NCBI GenBank assembly: GCA_041645435.1
Contig: JBAZQB010000003.1
Location: 1-64,000, forward strand
Reading direction: 5' to 3'
Length of the DNA: 64,000 nucleotides
Origin: Methanoregula sp.
GTDB taxonomy: Archaea > Halobacteriota > Methanomicrobia > Methanomicrobiales > Methanospirillaceae
The translations under genes and the position numbers were made by a program. Position 1 is the first letter of the stretch. Each line of letters opens with the position of its first letter. Shown in pieces: positions 53,394 to 60,838 of this stretch. The notes below the pieces were generated by a model. It did not search any database, had not been told where the DNA came from, and saw only the letters and a program-made list of their open reading frames with translations.

Positions 53394-53415
53394 CGGATCA
53401 ACCCTCTGGTCGTAC

Positions 53416-53427
53416 TCATATATCTAA
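53416..53427 (-). promoter_or_regulatory. Internal TATA box before the MEMO/mevalonate genes
   Basis: On the minus strand TTAGATATATGA lies 25-30 nt from the MEMO start at 53393, suggesting a leaderless transcript starting inside the supercluster. Just upstream, 53437-53459 has a short hairpin (TCACC/GGGTGA) around T7, a possible terminator after rpsB. Confidence 0.55.
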
Positions 53428-53459
53428 CGATCGGTCACCCTGAAAAAAAGGTGAACTGA

Positions 53460-54071
53460 TCAAAACTCAGTTTCGAAGTCTTCGGGAGAGAGTGCTGTCG
53501 AGATGCCGCGGAGCCTGAGCATCTCACGGGTGAGCAGGAAGTAGATCATGGAGAGTGCCTTGCGACCTTTGTTGTTGGTCGGGATGACTAAGTCAACATA
53601 CTTGGTCATATTGTTGGTATCGCAGAGTGCTACAACGGGGATACCACACTGGACTGCCTCGTTGATAACCTGTGCGTCACCGATCGGGTCGGTTACAACA
53701 ACGACCGACGGCTCAATGTATTCAGAGAGAACGGGGTTGGTCATGAGACCCGGGATGAAGCGGCCGGTGGCAGACATTGCACCGATGGTGTCGGCAAACT
53801 TCTTTGCCGGGTACTGGCCGTACTGGCGGGAGGTGACCACGAGGATATTGGGTGCCTCGAACTGGTTTAAGAACTTGGCCGTGGTCTTGATCCGGGCATC
53901 GGTCTCGCGGATATCAAGGATATAGAGTCCATCGCCGCGGACGCGGTAGATGAACTTCTTCATATCTTCGCTCTTCTGCTGGGTACCGATGTGAACACCG
54001 GCTGCAAGGTACTCTTCGACGGGGATGAGTGGCTCTTTTAATTCGATTTCCATTTCATTTACAGTAGTCAT
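53460..54071 (-). CDS. rpsB: Ribosomal protein uS2
   Basis: This 203-residue small-subunit protein is of the archaeal form. Typical segments: PVEEYLAAGVHIGTQQKS (about 18), DGLYILDIRETDARI (about 47), ITNPVLSEY-like LMTNPVLSEYIEPSVVVVTDP (read in two parts, about 109-129) and VALCDTNNMTKYVDLVIPTN. The start 54071 has GAGGAA upstream and overlaps the end of eno by 4 bp. Confidence 0.97.
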   Translation of the reverse strand: MTTVNEMEIELKEPLIPVEEYLAAGVHIGTQQKSEDMKKFIYRVRGDGLYILDIRETDARIKTTAKFLNQFEAPNILVVTSRQYGQYPAKKFADTIGAMSATGRFIPGLMTNPVLSEYIEPSVVVVTDPIGDAQVINEAVQCGIPVVALCDTNNMTKYVDLVIPTNNKGRKALSMIYFLLTREMLRLRGISTALSPEDFETEF

Positions 54072-55255
54072 AGCTGTTCCTCTATGCGTATCAGTTCGTT
54101 TAATTTGGCAATGCGTTCTCCGCCAACGGCTCCGCATTTTAAGAAAACGCAGGAGAACGCGGTTGCAAGGTGGGCGATTGTTGTATCGGTGGTTTCACCG
54201 GACCGGTGGCTCATAACCGTGTCCAGGCCATGGGTGTGGGCGAGCCGCACTGCGTCATAGGTCTCAGTGAGGGTTCCCACCTGGTTGGGTTTTATGAGTA
54301 CGCAGTTTGCGGCATCCTTCTCGATACCCTGCGCGATGCGGTCAACCTGGGTCACAAAGATGTCGTCCCCGCAAAGGAGACAGCGATCCCCGATCTGGCG
54401 GTTGAGCTCGGAAAAGGCGTCGAAGTCTTCCTCGAAGAGAGGATCTTCAACATACACAAGATTATACGTGTCAACCAGCTCGGCAATGTAGGCGATCTGG
54501 TCTTCAGTTGAGCGCGTCTTGTTGCGGTACTTGTACCCTTCCCCGGTCCACATCTGGCTTGCCGCAACATCAATACCCATGTCGACTTCTACATTCAGTT
54601 CGTCGGCAACAAGTCCGGTCGCCTCGGCAATGAGCTCAAATGCGAGGGCATCGTCAATCTGCGGTGCCCACGCACCCTCATCACCCTTGCCGCAGGATTT
54701 CCCTTTTTGCTTCAGAAGTTCCTTGACATGCCGGTGGACCGCTGCATTGGCAAATACGGCCTCTTCTGCATCGGCTGCTCCCCCGGGCACGACAAGGAAT
54801 TCCTGGATCTCGGTGGCATTTGCCGCATGTGCCCCGCCGCCAATAATGTTACCTAAGGGGAGTGGCATTTCCTTGACAAATGCCCCGCCCAGATAGCGGA
54901 AGAGCGGCATGTCACTTGCGGATGCTGCTGCCTTGGCATTGGCAAGCGAGAGTGCTACGGCAATATTAGCCCCGATCTCCGAGAAATCGGCAGTCCCGTC
55001 GATATCACGGAGCTGCTCGTCGAATCCTTCCTGGTCACACGCATCCATGCCGATGAGTGCGGGAAGTACATTCTGGTAGGCATAGTCAACCGCCTCGCGG
55101 GGTTCCTTGACTTTTGCCTCAAAGGCCCCGGTGCTGGCACCGCTGGGCGCTGCAGACCTTCCAAAACCATTCGCCGTGTATACGTCCGCCTCAACGGTCG
55201 CATTGCCCCGGCTGTCCAGGATTGTCCGCAGTTCGATAACCTCTATGGTCGTCAT
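54068..55255 (-). CDS. eno: Enolase
   Basis: This 395-residue enzyme interconverts 2-phosphoglycerate and phosphoenolpyruvate. The substrate loop is GRSAAPSGASTGAFEA (about 32-47). Metal and catalytic residues lie in YVEDPLFEEDF, LCGDDIF and LIKPNQVGTLTE, with MSHRSGETTD near the end. It is slightly shorter than bacterial enolases. An eno gene between rpoK and rpsB is typical of euryarchaea. Confidence 0.97.
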   Translation of the reverse strand: MTTIEVIELRTILDSRGNATVEADVYTANGFGRSAAPSGASTGAFEAKVKEPREAVDYAYQNVLPALIGMDACDQEGFDEQLRDIDGTADFSEIGANIAVALSLANAKAAASASDMPLFRYLGGAFVKEMPLPLGNIIGGGAHAANATEIQEFLVVPGGAADAEEAVFANAAVHRHVKELLKQKGKSCGKGDEGAWAPQIDDALAFELIAEATGLVADELNVEVDMGIDVAASQMWTGEGYKYRNKTRSTEDQIAYIAELVDTYNLVYVEDPLFEEDFDAFSELNRQIGDRCLLCGDDIFVTQVDRIAQGIEKDAANCVLIKPNQVGTLTETYDAVRLAHTHGLDTVMSHRSGETTDTTIAHLATAFSCVFLKCGAVGGERIAKLNELIRIEEQL

Positions 55256-55264
55256 AAGAGTCCT

Positions 55265-55438
55265 CTACTTCCTTTTTACGGTAATGGGGATGGTGTGGTT
55301 GTTGAATTCCTCGATGGCGATCTCAAGCGGATCGATCCGTGTCGTCGTGATAAGTAACGGAGCACCCATTGATATCTGCAGAGCCCTTGCTCCAATGATC
55401 CTTGCCCGTTCATACCGGGAGTATGTCTGCGTCTGCAT
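55265..55438 (-). CDS. rpoK: RNA polymerase subunit K (Rpo6)
   Basis: This gene encodes 57 residues (MQTQTYSRYERARIIGARAL.., ending TIPITVKRK). The pattern TRYERARIIGARALQISMGAP is the diagnostic core of Rpb6/omega, which wraps the C-terminal part of the largest subunit and stabilises the polymerase. The archaeal protein is short and lacks the acidic N-terminal tail of eukaryotic Rpb6. GAGGA lies 8 nt before the ATG. It sits 9 bp before eno and 35 bp after tRNA-Pro. Confidence 0.95.
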   Translation of the reverse strand: MQTQTYSRYERARIIGARALQISMGAPLLITTTRIDPLEIAIEEFNNHTIPITVKRK

Positions 55439-55473
55439 TTTTTGTCCTCAAAATGATGTTTTTCGTTTGATAA

Positions 55474-55548
55474 TGGGGTCGCTGAGATTCGAACTCAGGT
55501 CACTGCGTCCCGAACGCAATAGGATGGTCCAGGCTACCCTACGACCCC
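55474..55548 (-). tRNA. tRNA-Pro (CGG)
   Basis: The 75-nt sequence folds as a cloverleaf: acceptor GGGGTCG/CGACCCC with discriminator A, D-arm with GTAGCCTGGA, anticodon stem TTGCG/CGCAG around loop TTCGGGA (anticodon CGG), and T-arm TGAGTTCGAATCTCA. CCA is not encoded. It lies between rpoN and rpoK and is probably cut out of the operon transcript. Confidence 0.95.
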
Positions 55549-55565
55549 TCGGTCATATGGTCAAT

Positions 55566-55754
55566 CTAATTGTAAGGGTTGAGCTCGTCAATGACGACTT
55601 TATGGGTCAGGAGCATGCGCCTGCAGCAGTACCGGGTAATATTAAGATCGGTGAGGATCTGTTTGGGATCCTCGCCTTTCTCCCGCCTCTGCCTGAACTC
55701 TTCCCACGCGGTGGAAATCGGTTTTCCACAGGTGAAACATCGTACGGGTATCAT
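55566..55754 (-). CDS. rpoN: RNA polymerase subunit N (Rpo10)
   Basis: This 62-residue zinc protein has the atypical CX2C...CC motif, MIPVRCFTCGKPI and RYCCRRMLLTH, exactly as in Rpb10. It helps assemble the RpoD-RpoL platform. It lies between rpsI and the tRNA-Pro gene. Confidence 0.98.
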   Translation of the reverse strand: MIPVRCFTCGKPISTAWEEFRQRREKGEDPKQILTDLNITRYCCRRMLLTHKVVIDELNPYN

Positions 55755-55783
55755 TATTTTAACCTCTCATCATATCTGTTATC

Positions 55784-56185
55784 TTAACGATAAGACTTTT
55801 GGAACTTTGCCCTTGCACCGGAACCATGCGGCTTCTTGGCTTCTTTCTGCCGCGAGTCATTGACAAGGAGTGTCCTGTCATAGGTAAGGTAGATATCCTT
55901 GATCTGGGGTTCGTTGTGCCAAAGGAGGATGCCACGGGCAAGTGCGGTCCTGACCGCCTCTGCCTGTCCCATCACACCGCCACCTGCGACATCGATGGTT
56001 ACATCGATACCGTGCACCGCGTTGGGTACCAGGAGGAGAGGCTCAGAGATCTTCATCCGGGTGACATCAGAGCCGTACTGATCGAGCGGTACTGAGTTGA
56101 CCCGGATAACGCCTTTGCCTGCCTTTAAGGTCGCCCGTGCGATTGCAGTCTTGCGTTTTCCGCTTGTGTTAATGATCTTTACCAT
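55784..56185 (-). CDS. rpsI: Ribosomal protein uS9
   Basis: This 133-residue protein has TSGKRKTAIARATLKAGKG at the start, GGGVMGQAEAVRTALARGI in the middle and the basic tail ARAKFQKSYR that reaches the decoding centre. It is of normal archaeal length. Confidence 0.98.
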   Translation of the reverse strand: MVKIINTSGKRKTAIARATLKAGKGVIRVNSVPLDQYGSDVTRMKISEPLLLVPNAVHGIDVTIDVAGGGVMGQAEAVRTALARGILLWHNEPQIKDIYLTYDRTLLVNDSRQKEAKKPHGSGARAKFQKSYR

Positions 56186-56197
56186 GGGAACCAGCCT

Positions 56198-56626
56198 CTA
56201 GAACTTTGCTCCGAGGAACGTGCTCACTGCGCCGAGCGTGATGTGGCTCGGGTTGTTCAGACGGTTCATGTGTGCGTCTTCGAGCACTTCCATCTCCTTT
56301 CCGACAAATTCTGTTGGAACACCGACGTAGCACTTGATGCGCTTCATGGCCTCAACACCACGGGGGCGTTTGTACGGCAGCATGCCGCGGATCGTCCGCT
56401 TCATGAGATGGTCGGGCCGGCGCGGGACAAACGGTCCCCAGCGGTTGCCGCTGGCGCCGCGTTCCACCTTGTGTTTGTAGTTGCCGAGCACGCGTGCACG
56501 GCTGCCGGAGATGATTACTTTTTCTGCGTTGACAATTGCAATCGTTTCTCCGGCAAGCCCGCGCTGTGCGACAAGGCTTGCAAGACGCCCGAGAAGCAGT
56601 CCGTCACCGTTGATTACTGTTACCAT
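56198..56626 (-). CDS. rplM: Ribosomal protein uL13
   Basis: This 142-residue large-subunit protein starts INGDGLLLGRLASLVAQRGL and has GPFVPRRPDHLMKRTIRGML (about 62-81), the family signature. It lies between rpl18e and rpsI, the conserved archaeal order. Confidence 0.98.
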   Translation of the reverse strand: MVTVINGDGLLLGRLASLVAQRGLAGETIAIVNAEKVIISGSRARVLGNYKHKVERGASGNRWGPFVPRRPDHLMKRTIRGMLPYKRPRGVEAMKRIKCYVGVPTEFVGKEMEVLEDAHMNRLNNPSHITLGAVSTFLGAKF

Positions 56627-56633
56627 ATCTTCT

Positions 56634-56999
56634 TCACCTCAGGATCCGGACACCGCTGCCTTTCGGGTTGTCCTGCAGGAGCTGCTCAATCGTCATACAC
56701 TGTCCCTTAGCGTCCTTGATCTTGCTGGTCGCTGATGCTGAAAAATTCAGCGCTGCAACCTTGACGGACTGCTCCAGCAGGCCGCTGCCCAGCACTTTGC
56801 CCGGGACGATGATTGTCTCGCCGTTCTGGGCATAGCGGTTGATCTTGGACAGGTTGACCTCAGCGTAATTCCGGTTGGGGGTCTCTAACCTGCTTGCGAT
56901 CTCGCGCCAGATCTTAGCCTCATTCTCCCGTGACTTGTTCTTCAGGAGTAAGATAAGGCTGGTAAGACGGGGGTTCGTCTTCTCTACAATTCTTGTCAT
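56634..56999 (-). CDS. rpl18e: Ribosomal protein eL18 (L18e)
   Basis: This 121-residue archaeal/eukaryotic-type protein contains NPRLTSLILLLKNKSRENEA near the start, VNLSKINRYAQNGETIIVPG (about 47-66) and VKVAALNFSASATSKI. It overlaps rpoD by 4 bp. Confidence 0.96.
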   Translation of the reverse strand: MTRIVEKTNPRLTSLILLLKNKSRENEAKIWREIASRLETPNRNYAEVNLSKINRYAQNGETIIVPGKVLGSGLLEQSVKVAALNFSASATSKIKDAKGQCMTIEQLLQDNPKGSGVRILR

Positions 57000-57826
57000 T
57001 TCTTTTCATCCCCTGATATTTCGCCTAGCTGGTGTTCCAGCTCGTCTGACTGCTCCTTGATATACAGAAGTGCCCGATTCATGATCTCTTTTACCGGCAG
57101 TGAACCGTCGCCCTCGACCACGAAAATATAGCGGTCTGCTTCGGCGGATACACGGATTGCCGGTTCATCACCGATACCGCTCGTCATGCATGCCTTTTCA
57201 CAAAGCTTGCACATGGAACAGTCGGGAAGTTTACCATTCACTACTTCGACTTTCTTGCCGCGAACCGCAAGCACCTGGCGGGGACACTCGTCCACGCACA
57301 TACCGCAGGCATCACAGGCTTCGCTGATCGAGACTACGGGGTGGTTTTTGTACCCGCAGACCAGGGTCGGCTGCCATTTTGAGTGCACCTTACCGGTATT
57401 GAGGACCGCTTTTGCTTCAAGGACAAGGGTCTGCCCTTTCGTGAGCTTCACGATGGGGACATTGTCGTACACCGGCACCGCTTTCGGGTCTGCCGGGATC
57501 AGGTCATTTGAACTGACCATCCGGGGGCCTTCGGCGCTTAAGGTGTAAGTCACCGTGCAGCCCGGGCATCCTGCCCCGCCGCACGTGCATTTCTCTTGTG
57601 TCGAATAGGATGAGAGATCGGTCTTTATGGGAATAAGTCCGAGGCGGTGTGCCAGCATCTCGTCAAAGAGCGCACTGGTATTGTTATAAATGCGCACATC
57701 TTCGATTGCAAGGGTTGGCACTTCGCCGATCATTGCCCGCCGGAAGGCGTTGGCAAATGCCGGGCTCGCTCCCGAGAGAGTGAATCGCGCCAAGGAATCG
57801 TCCAGACTGGCGAATTCTATCTGCAT
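56996..57826 (-). CDS. rpoD: RNA polymerase subunit D (Rpo3) with 4Fe-4S domain
   Basis: This 276-residue alpha-like assembly subunit has an N-terminal dimerisation part with LSGASPAFANAFRRAMIGEV (about 17-36). An inserted ferredoxin-like domain (about 165-215) has ACDACGMCVDECP and CSMCKLCEKACM, giving enough cysteines for two clusters, as in methanogen RpoD. CTCGGAGCPGC at about 90-100 adds another cysteine group. The start 57826 shares one base with the rpsK stop (TGATG). Confidence 0.97.
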   Translation of the reverse strand: MQIEFASLDDSLARFTLSGASPAFANAFRRAMIGEVPTLAIEDVRIYNNTSALFDEMLAHRLGLIPIKTDLSSYSTQEKCTCGGAGCPGCTVTYTLSAEGPRMVSSNDLIPADPKAVPVYDNVPIVKLTKGQTLVLEAKAVLNTGKVHSKWQPTLVCGYKNHPVVSISEACDACGMCVDECPRQVLAVRGKKVEVVNGKLPDCSMCKLCEKACMTSGIGDEPAIRVSAEADRYIFVVEGDGSLPVKEIMNRALLYIKEQSDELEHQLGEISGDEKK

Positions 57827-58224
57827 CACACTCTCCTTCCGCGTCTGCCGCCTTTCGGCCGGCATGAGTCGTGGGGAACAGGTGTAACATCTTCAATGCG
57901 GCCTATGCGCATGCCTGCACGGGCAAGTGCACGGATGGCTGCCTGGGCACCGGGCCCGGGGCTGCGCTGCTTGCCCTGTCCGGGTGCTCGCACCTTGACA
58001 TGGACACCGACAATGCCCTTTTCACGGGCTGCCTGGGCAACGTTTCCTGCCATCTGCATGGCAGCATACGGGGAGCTCTCATTGCGGTCCTGCTTGACGA
58101 CCATACCACCACTGCTTTTTGTGACCGTCTCTGCACCGGAGAGGTCAGTTACCGTGATGATAGTGTTGTTGAAGGACGCAAAGATGTGAGCGATACCCCA
58201 TTTTTCCTTGTCATTTGCTGCCAT
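57826..58224 (-). CDS. rpsK: Ribosomal protein uS11
   Basis: This 132-residue protein contains FASFNNTIITVTDLSGAETV (about 15-34), RNESSPYAAMQMAGNVA and the basic C-terminus DSCRPKGGRRGRRV. It lies between rpsD and rpoD with overlapping stops and starts on both sides. Confidence 0.98.
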   Translation of the reverse strand: MAANDKEKWGIAHIFASFNNTIITVTDLSGAETVTKSSGGMVVKQDRNESSPYAAMQMAGNVAQAAREKGIVGVHVKVRAPGQGKQRSPGPGAQAAIRALARAGMRIGRIEDVTPVPHDSCRPKGGRRGRRV

Positions 58225-58814
58225 TATCTACCTCCACGCTGGTATCCCTGCTGGGGGGCTGCCTTGGGGTTGCTTGCCGGCTTGGCAATGCGGGTCCTCT
58301 CAGCATTCGAGTCACTGACGAACGAGGATGTTCCGTAATAGGAGATCTGTCCTTCTTCGATCCGGTTGACGCGGTAGCCGGGAATGGTGGTACGCCTTCC
58401 GGCGATTGCGATATGACCGTGGGTGACCATCTGCCGCGCCTGTTTGGGCGAGCGGGCGAGTCCCTTGCGGTGTACCAGGGTCTGGAGACGGCGATCGAGC
58501 TGGGCCTGTACCTTTAAGGAGAGCACAGCTTCGATATCCGCATCGGGGCCGAGAAGTCCTGCGCGCTGGAGGTGGCTGATAAGCTCGTCCCTCTTTGCTT
58601 CGAAAATGTGCTTGTCGGTGGCACTGGATGCGAGCACGAGAAGGTTACGGGCACCCTTGCGGTATTTGCGCAGGTCTGCCTGGGCTTTCCAGACTTCACG
58701 CTTGTTGCGGAGACCGTATTCGATGACAAGGCGCGTTTCGGATTCGATACGCGTCTTTTCAAAGGGCCGCTTCGGTGGCTGGTAAGTCTTGTGGTTCTTT
58801 CCGGGGTATCCCAT
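58224..58814 (-). CDS. rpsD: Ribosomal protein uS4
   Basis: This 196-residue archaeal form contains FEKTRIESETRLVIEYGLRN near the start and an S4 RNA-binding domain (about 107-165: RRLQTLVHRKGLARSPKQAR..VTHGHIAIAG). A low-complexity basic tail ends QQGYQRGGR. Confidence 0.97.
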   Translation of the reverse strand: MGYPGKNHKTYQPPKRPFEKTRIESETRLVIEYGLRNKREVWKAQADLRKYRKGARNLLVLASSATDKHIFEAKRDELISHLQRAGLLGPDADIEAVLSLKVQAQLDRRLQTLVHRKGLARSPKQARQMVTHGHIAIAGRRTTIPGYRVNRIEEGQISYYGTSSFVSDSNAERTRIAKPASNPKAAPQQGYQRGGR

Positions 58815-58816
58815 GA

Positions 58817-59278
58817 TTAGCTTCCTCCGGCTTTCTTCTTGCTCACACCGACGGTCTTACCGGTTCTGCCTGTCGACTTGGTGCGCTGACCACGGACTTT
58901 CTGGCCGGTCTCATGGCGGATGCCCTTGTAGCACCGGATCTTTCTCATGAGGTTGATGTCTTCATCGTTTGCGAGAGCGACATCACCGCCAAAGAGGTGC
59001 TTTGTTTCGCCAGTGTACACATCTTTCGGCCGGTTTGCCATCCAAGCCGGAATCTTCGTGATGTACTCTTCAACAGCGACCCGGAGCCGGTTTACCGACT
59101 CCTCTTCAAGGCGACCGAGTAACGCGTATTCGTCAACCTTCGCCATCCGGGAAATAACCGTGGAGGTATGCCTGCCGACACCCTTGATGCCGGTGAGCGC
59201 TACTCTCACGGATTTGGTACCATCGAGATCGGTGGTTCCAACCCTTACAAAGTATTTTATATCGTTTTCCTGAGCCAT
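58817..59278 (-). CDS. rpsM: Ribosomal protein uS13
   Basis: This 153-residue protein contains FVRVGTTDLDGTKSVRVALT near the start, GVGRHTSTVI (about 37) and CYKGIRHETGQKVRGQRTKS (about 115). The start at 59278 begins MAQENDIKYFVR; upstream codons in frame would run into the tRNA-Ser gene. It is the first protein gene of the supercluster. Confidence 0.97.
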   Translation of the reverse strand: MAQENDIKYFVRVGTTDLDGTKSVRVALTGIKGVGRHTSTVISRMAKVDEYALLGRLEEESVNRLRVAVEEYITKIPAWMANRPKDVYTGETKHLFGGDVALANDEDINLMRKIRCYKGIRHETGQKVRGQRTKSTGRTGKTVGVSKKKAGGS

Positions 59279-59313
59279 CCAATCCCCTCGATTGGTGAGA
59301 TTGTCTCTTTGAG

Positions 59314-59397
59314 CGCTGAGGGGGAGATTTGAACTCCCGAGTCCTTTCGAACACAGGTTTAGCAAACCTGCGCCATACCAGGCTTGGCTACCTCAAC
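59314..59397 (-). tRNA. tRNA-Ser (GCT)
   Basis: The 84-nt sequence has acceptor GTTGAGG/CCTCAGC, anticodon stem CAGGT/ACCTG with loop TTGCTAA (anticodon GCT, reading AGC/AGU), a long variable arm (TGTTCGAAAGGACTC) and T-arm GGGAGTTCAAATCTCCC. CCA is not encoded. It lies 36 bp before rpsM and probably shares its transcript. Confidence 0.96.
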
Positions 59398-59458
59398 AGA
59401 GGAATCTCGCATCTTGTAACAGACACTCGCAGTGGATAGTCACTGCTCCATGAATGGT

Positions 59459-59470
59459 GCTTTATAATAT
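59459..59470 (-). promoter_or_regulatory. TATA box of the tRNA-Ser/ribosomal supercluster
   Basis: On the minus strand CATATTATAAAG lies 62-73 bp upstream of tRNA-Ser; a start near 59437 is expected. It is the only strong TATA box before the cluster. Confidence 0.65.
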
Positions 59471-59883
59471 GGGTACAGTTGGGTAATAAGTGTTGCGGGC
59501 AGCCAGTTCCACAGAGATGGGGGCCGGGGACCCGAAGAGGATAGAAGGAATTTATTGGATCTTCTCACGTTTACAAATATTTTCCCTATTATGTATGCCG
59601 GGATTCCGGGGCATTGTTATTCTTAGTACCTTAGTGTGTGTGCATCCTATTTCAAAAATGCCGGGTCCGGTTATCAGATAAAGGGGGAGATGCAGGCCTT
59701 GATCCGCCGCGGGGGCGCCCCTTCGGGGGCGGCGGCTCCATCCTTACTGTTTATTATCTCCATCTAAGTATGACGATTCGCAAGCAAGAAGTTGCACATA
59801 CTAAGTATGTCTGCAAAATATGCATGCAAAAAAATATGATGAACTCCTTTTTCTTGTAAAATAGCCACGATTTTTTTCCCAAA
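59471..59883. other. Gene-free stretch left of the GGTACC-rich zone
   Basis: Apart from repeat copy E (59701-59741) I see no gene. A TATA-like stretch TTATCTCCATCTAAG and AT-rich sequence lie at 59751-59870. Confidence 0.5.
59701..59741. repeat. Dispersed double-hairpin repeat, family 1, copy E (first hairpin only)
   Basis: CCGCCGCGGGGGCG followed by CCCCTTCGGGGGCGGCGG. It keeps the first hairpin with one base changed and lacks the second, as in copy C. Confidence 0.75.
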
Positions 59884-60187
59884 AGGGGGTGGGTACCCCT
59901 CCCACACTCAAGGGGTCCCCCCACTCTAAAAACAGAGAGGGGGTACCCCACCCCCCTGTCTCGCGCAAGACAGGGTACCACCCCCCCTCCGGTCGCACGC
60001 ACACGGCCACGGCTTCGTGTGGAATCACGACGGAAAGGGGATTTCATGAGAAGGTATCCGGGAGAGGGCATACCCCCTCTCCAAAAAGTGAGCGGGGGGT
60101 ACCTGCCTACCCTACCCCCTCTCGCAAACAAGAGGGGGGGTCCCCCTACCCCCCTGTCCTTCGCAAGACAGGGTACCACCCCCCTCA
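59884..60187. repeat. GC-tract repeat zone with five GGTACC sites
   Basis: Short blocks of G or C runs around GGTACC occur at about 59891, 59942, 59973, 60097 and 60172. One block (CCCCCCTGTC, then CGCAAGACAGGGTACCA) is present twice, at 59959-59989 and 60149-60186. Many blocks form hairpins with each other, for example CTGTC..GACAG. An open frame on the minus strand spans it but is made of the repeats (GVVPCLA[KR]DRGVG twice) and is not taken as a gene. Confidence 0.7.
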
Positions 60188-60253
60188 GGACAACGAGTAA
60201 GGAGCAGAATACCAATTATCCAGCACCAACCCAAAATGATAAGACCACTGCAC

Positions 60254-60269
60254 GTAAGACATATCTTAC
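60254..60269 (+). promoter_or_regulatory. Palindromic operator of the toxin-antitoxin pair
   Basis: GTAAGA-CATA-TCTTAC is a perfect inverted repeat ending 9 bp before the antitoxin start. AbrB-type antitoxins usually repress their own promoter at such sites. It also contains the bases where a leader would begin. Confidence 0.6.
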
Positions 60270-60278
60270 TGATAAGCC

Positions 60279-60545
60279 ATGGATGTTGCAATCACTAAAA
60301 TGAGTTCCAAGGGACAGATCGTTATCCCCGCATCGATGCGAGCCGATCTTCCCGAAGGCGAGAAGATCCTGATAATCAAGGACGGGGAACGGATCATTCT
60401 CAAACCGCTCACCGATCTTGAACCGGCATTGCGGGATGACATTCTGTTCGCGGAAAAAACCGAACTGGCATTCGAGGAATACAAGAAAGGGACATTTATC
60501 CGGAAGAAAGAGGGTGAGTTCGTCGATGAGTTAGACTCATGGTAA
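60279..60545 (+). CDS. AbrB/MazE-type antitoxin
   Basis: This 88-residue swapped-hairpin DNA-binding protein contains VAITKMSSKGQIVIPASMRA (about 3-22) and GEKILIIKDGERIILKPL (about 27-44). The C-terminus (FAEKTELAFEEYKKGTFIRK) is a helix likely to wrap the toxin. It overlaps the toxin gene by 7 bp. Confidence 0.9.
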   Translation: MDVAITKMSSKGQIVIPASMRADLPEGEKILIIKDGERIILKPLTDLEPALRDDILFAEKTELAFEEYKKGTFIRKKEGEFVDELDSW

Positions 60546-60787
60546 CCGTTTCGTACCACCCGCATTTTGAGAAAACAATCCGGAAGATCAACGATGCCCG
60601 GCTTAAAGAACACGTGAAGCAACAGATCCGGAAGATCATTGGGAATCCATCGATTGGAAAACCGATGGGGTATTGCCGGAAACAGACCCGGGAAGTGTAT
60701 ATCCCACCATTCCGGTTATCGTACTGGTATGATAAGCGCCAGGATACCCTCGTTTTCCTCGCTCTCTATCATAAAGATGAACAATAA
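60539..60787 (+). CDS. RelE/ParE-family toxin
   Basis: This 82-residue toxin contains HPHFEKTIRKINDARLKEHV (helices 1-2), GKPMGYCRKQTREVYIPPFR and LSYWYDKRQDTLVFLALYHKDEQ. The strand pattern, the basic residues and the terminal Y-HK resemble RelE, which cuts mRNA on the ribosome. The partner is the AbrB-type antitoxin just upstream, an unusual but known pairing. Confidence 0.9.
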   Translation: MVTVSYHPHFEKTIRKINDARLKEHVKQQIRKIIGNPSIGKPMGYCRKQTREVYIPPFRLSYWYDKRQDTLVFLALYHKDEQ

Positions 60788-60838
60788 TCCCGCACTCCGG
60801 GAAAAGTTGGGAGAAGTTCCTGCTCATCGCTCCGCAAC

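Noticed and set aside
59754..60215. Minus-strand frame of 153 codons across the GGTACC zone
   Set aside because: It is made of the GC-tract repeats, has no ribosome-binding site and resembles no protein.
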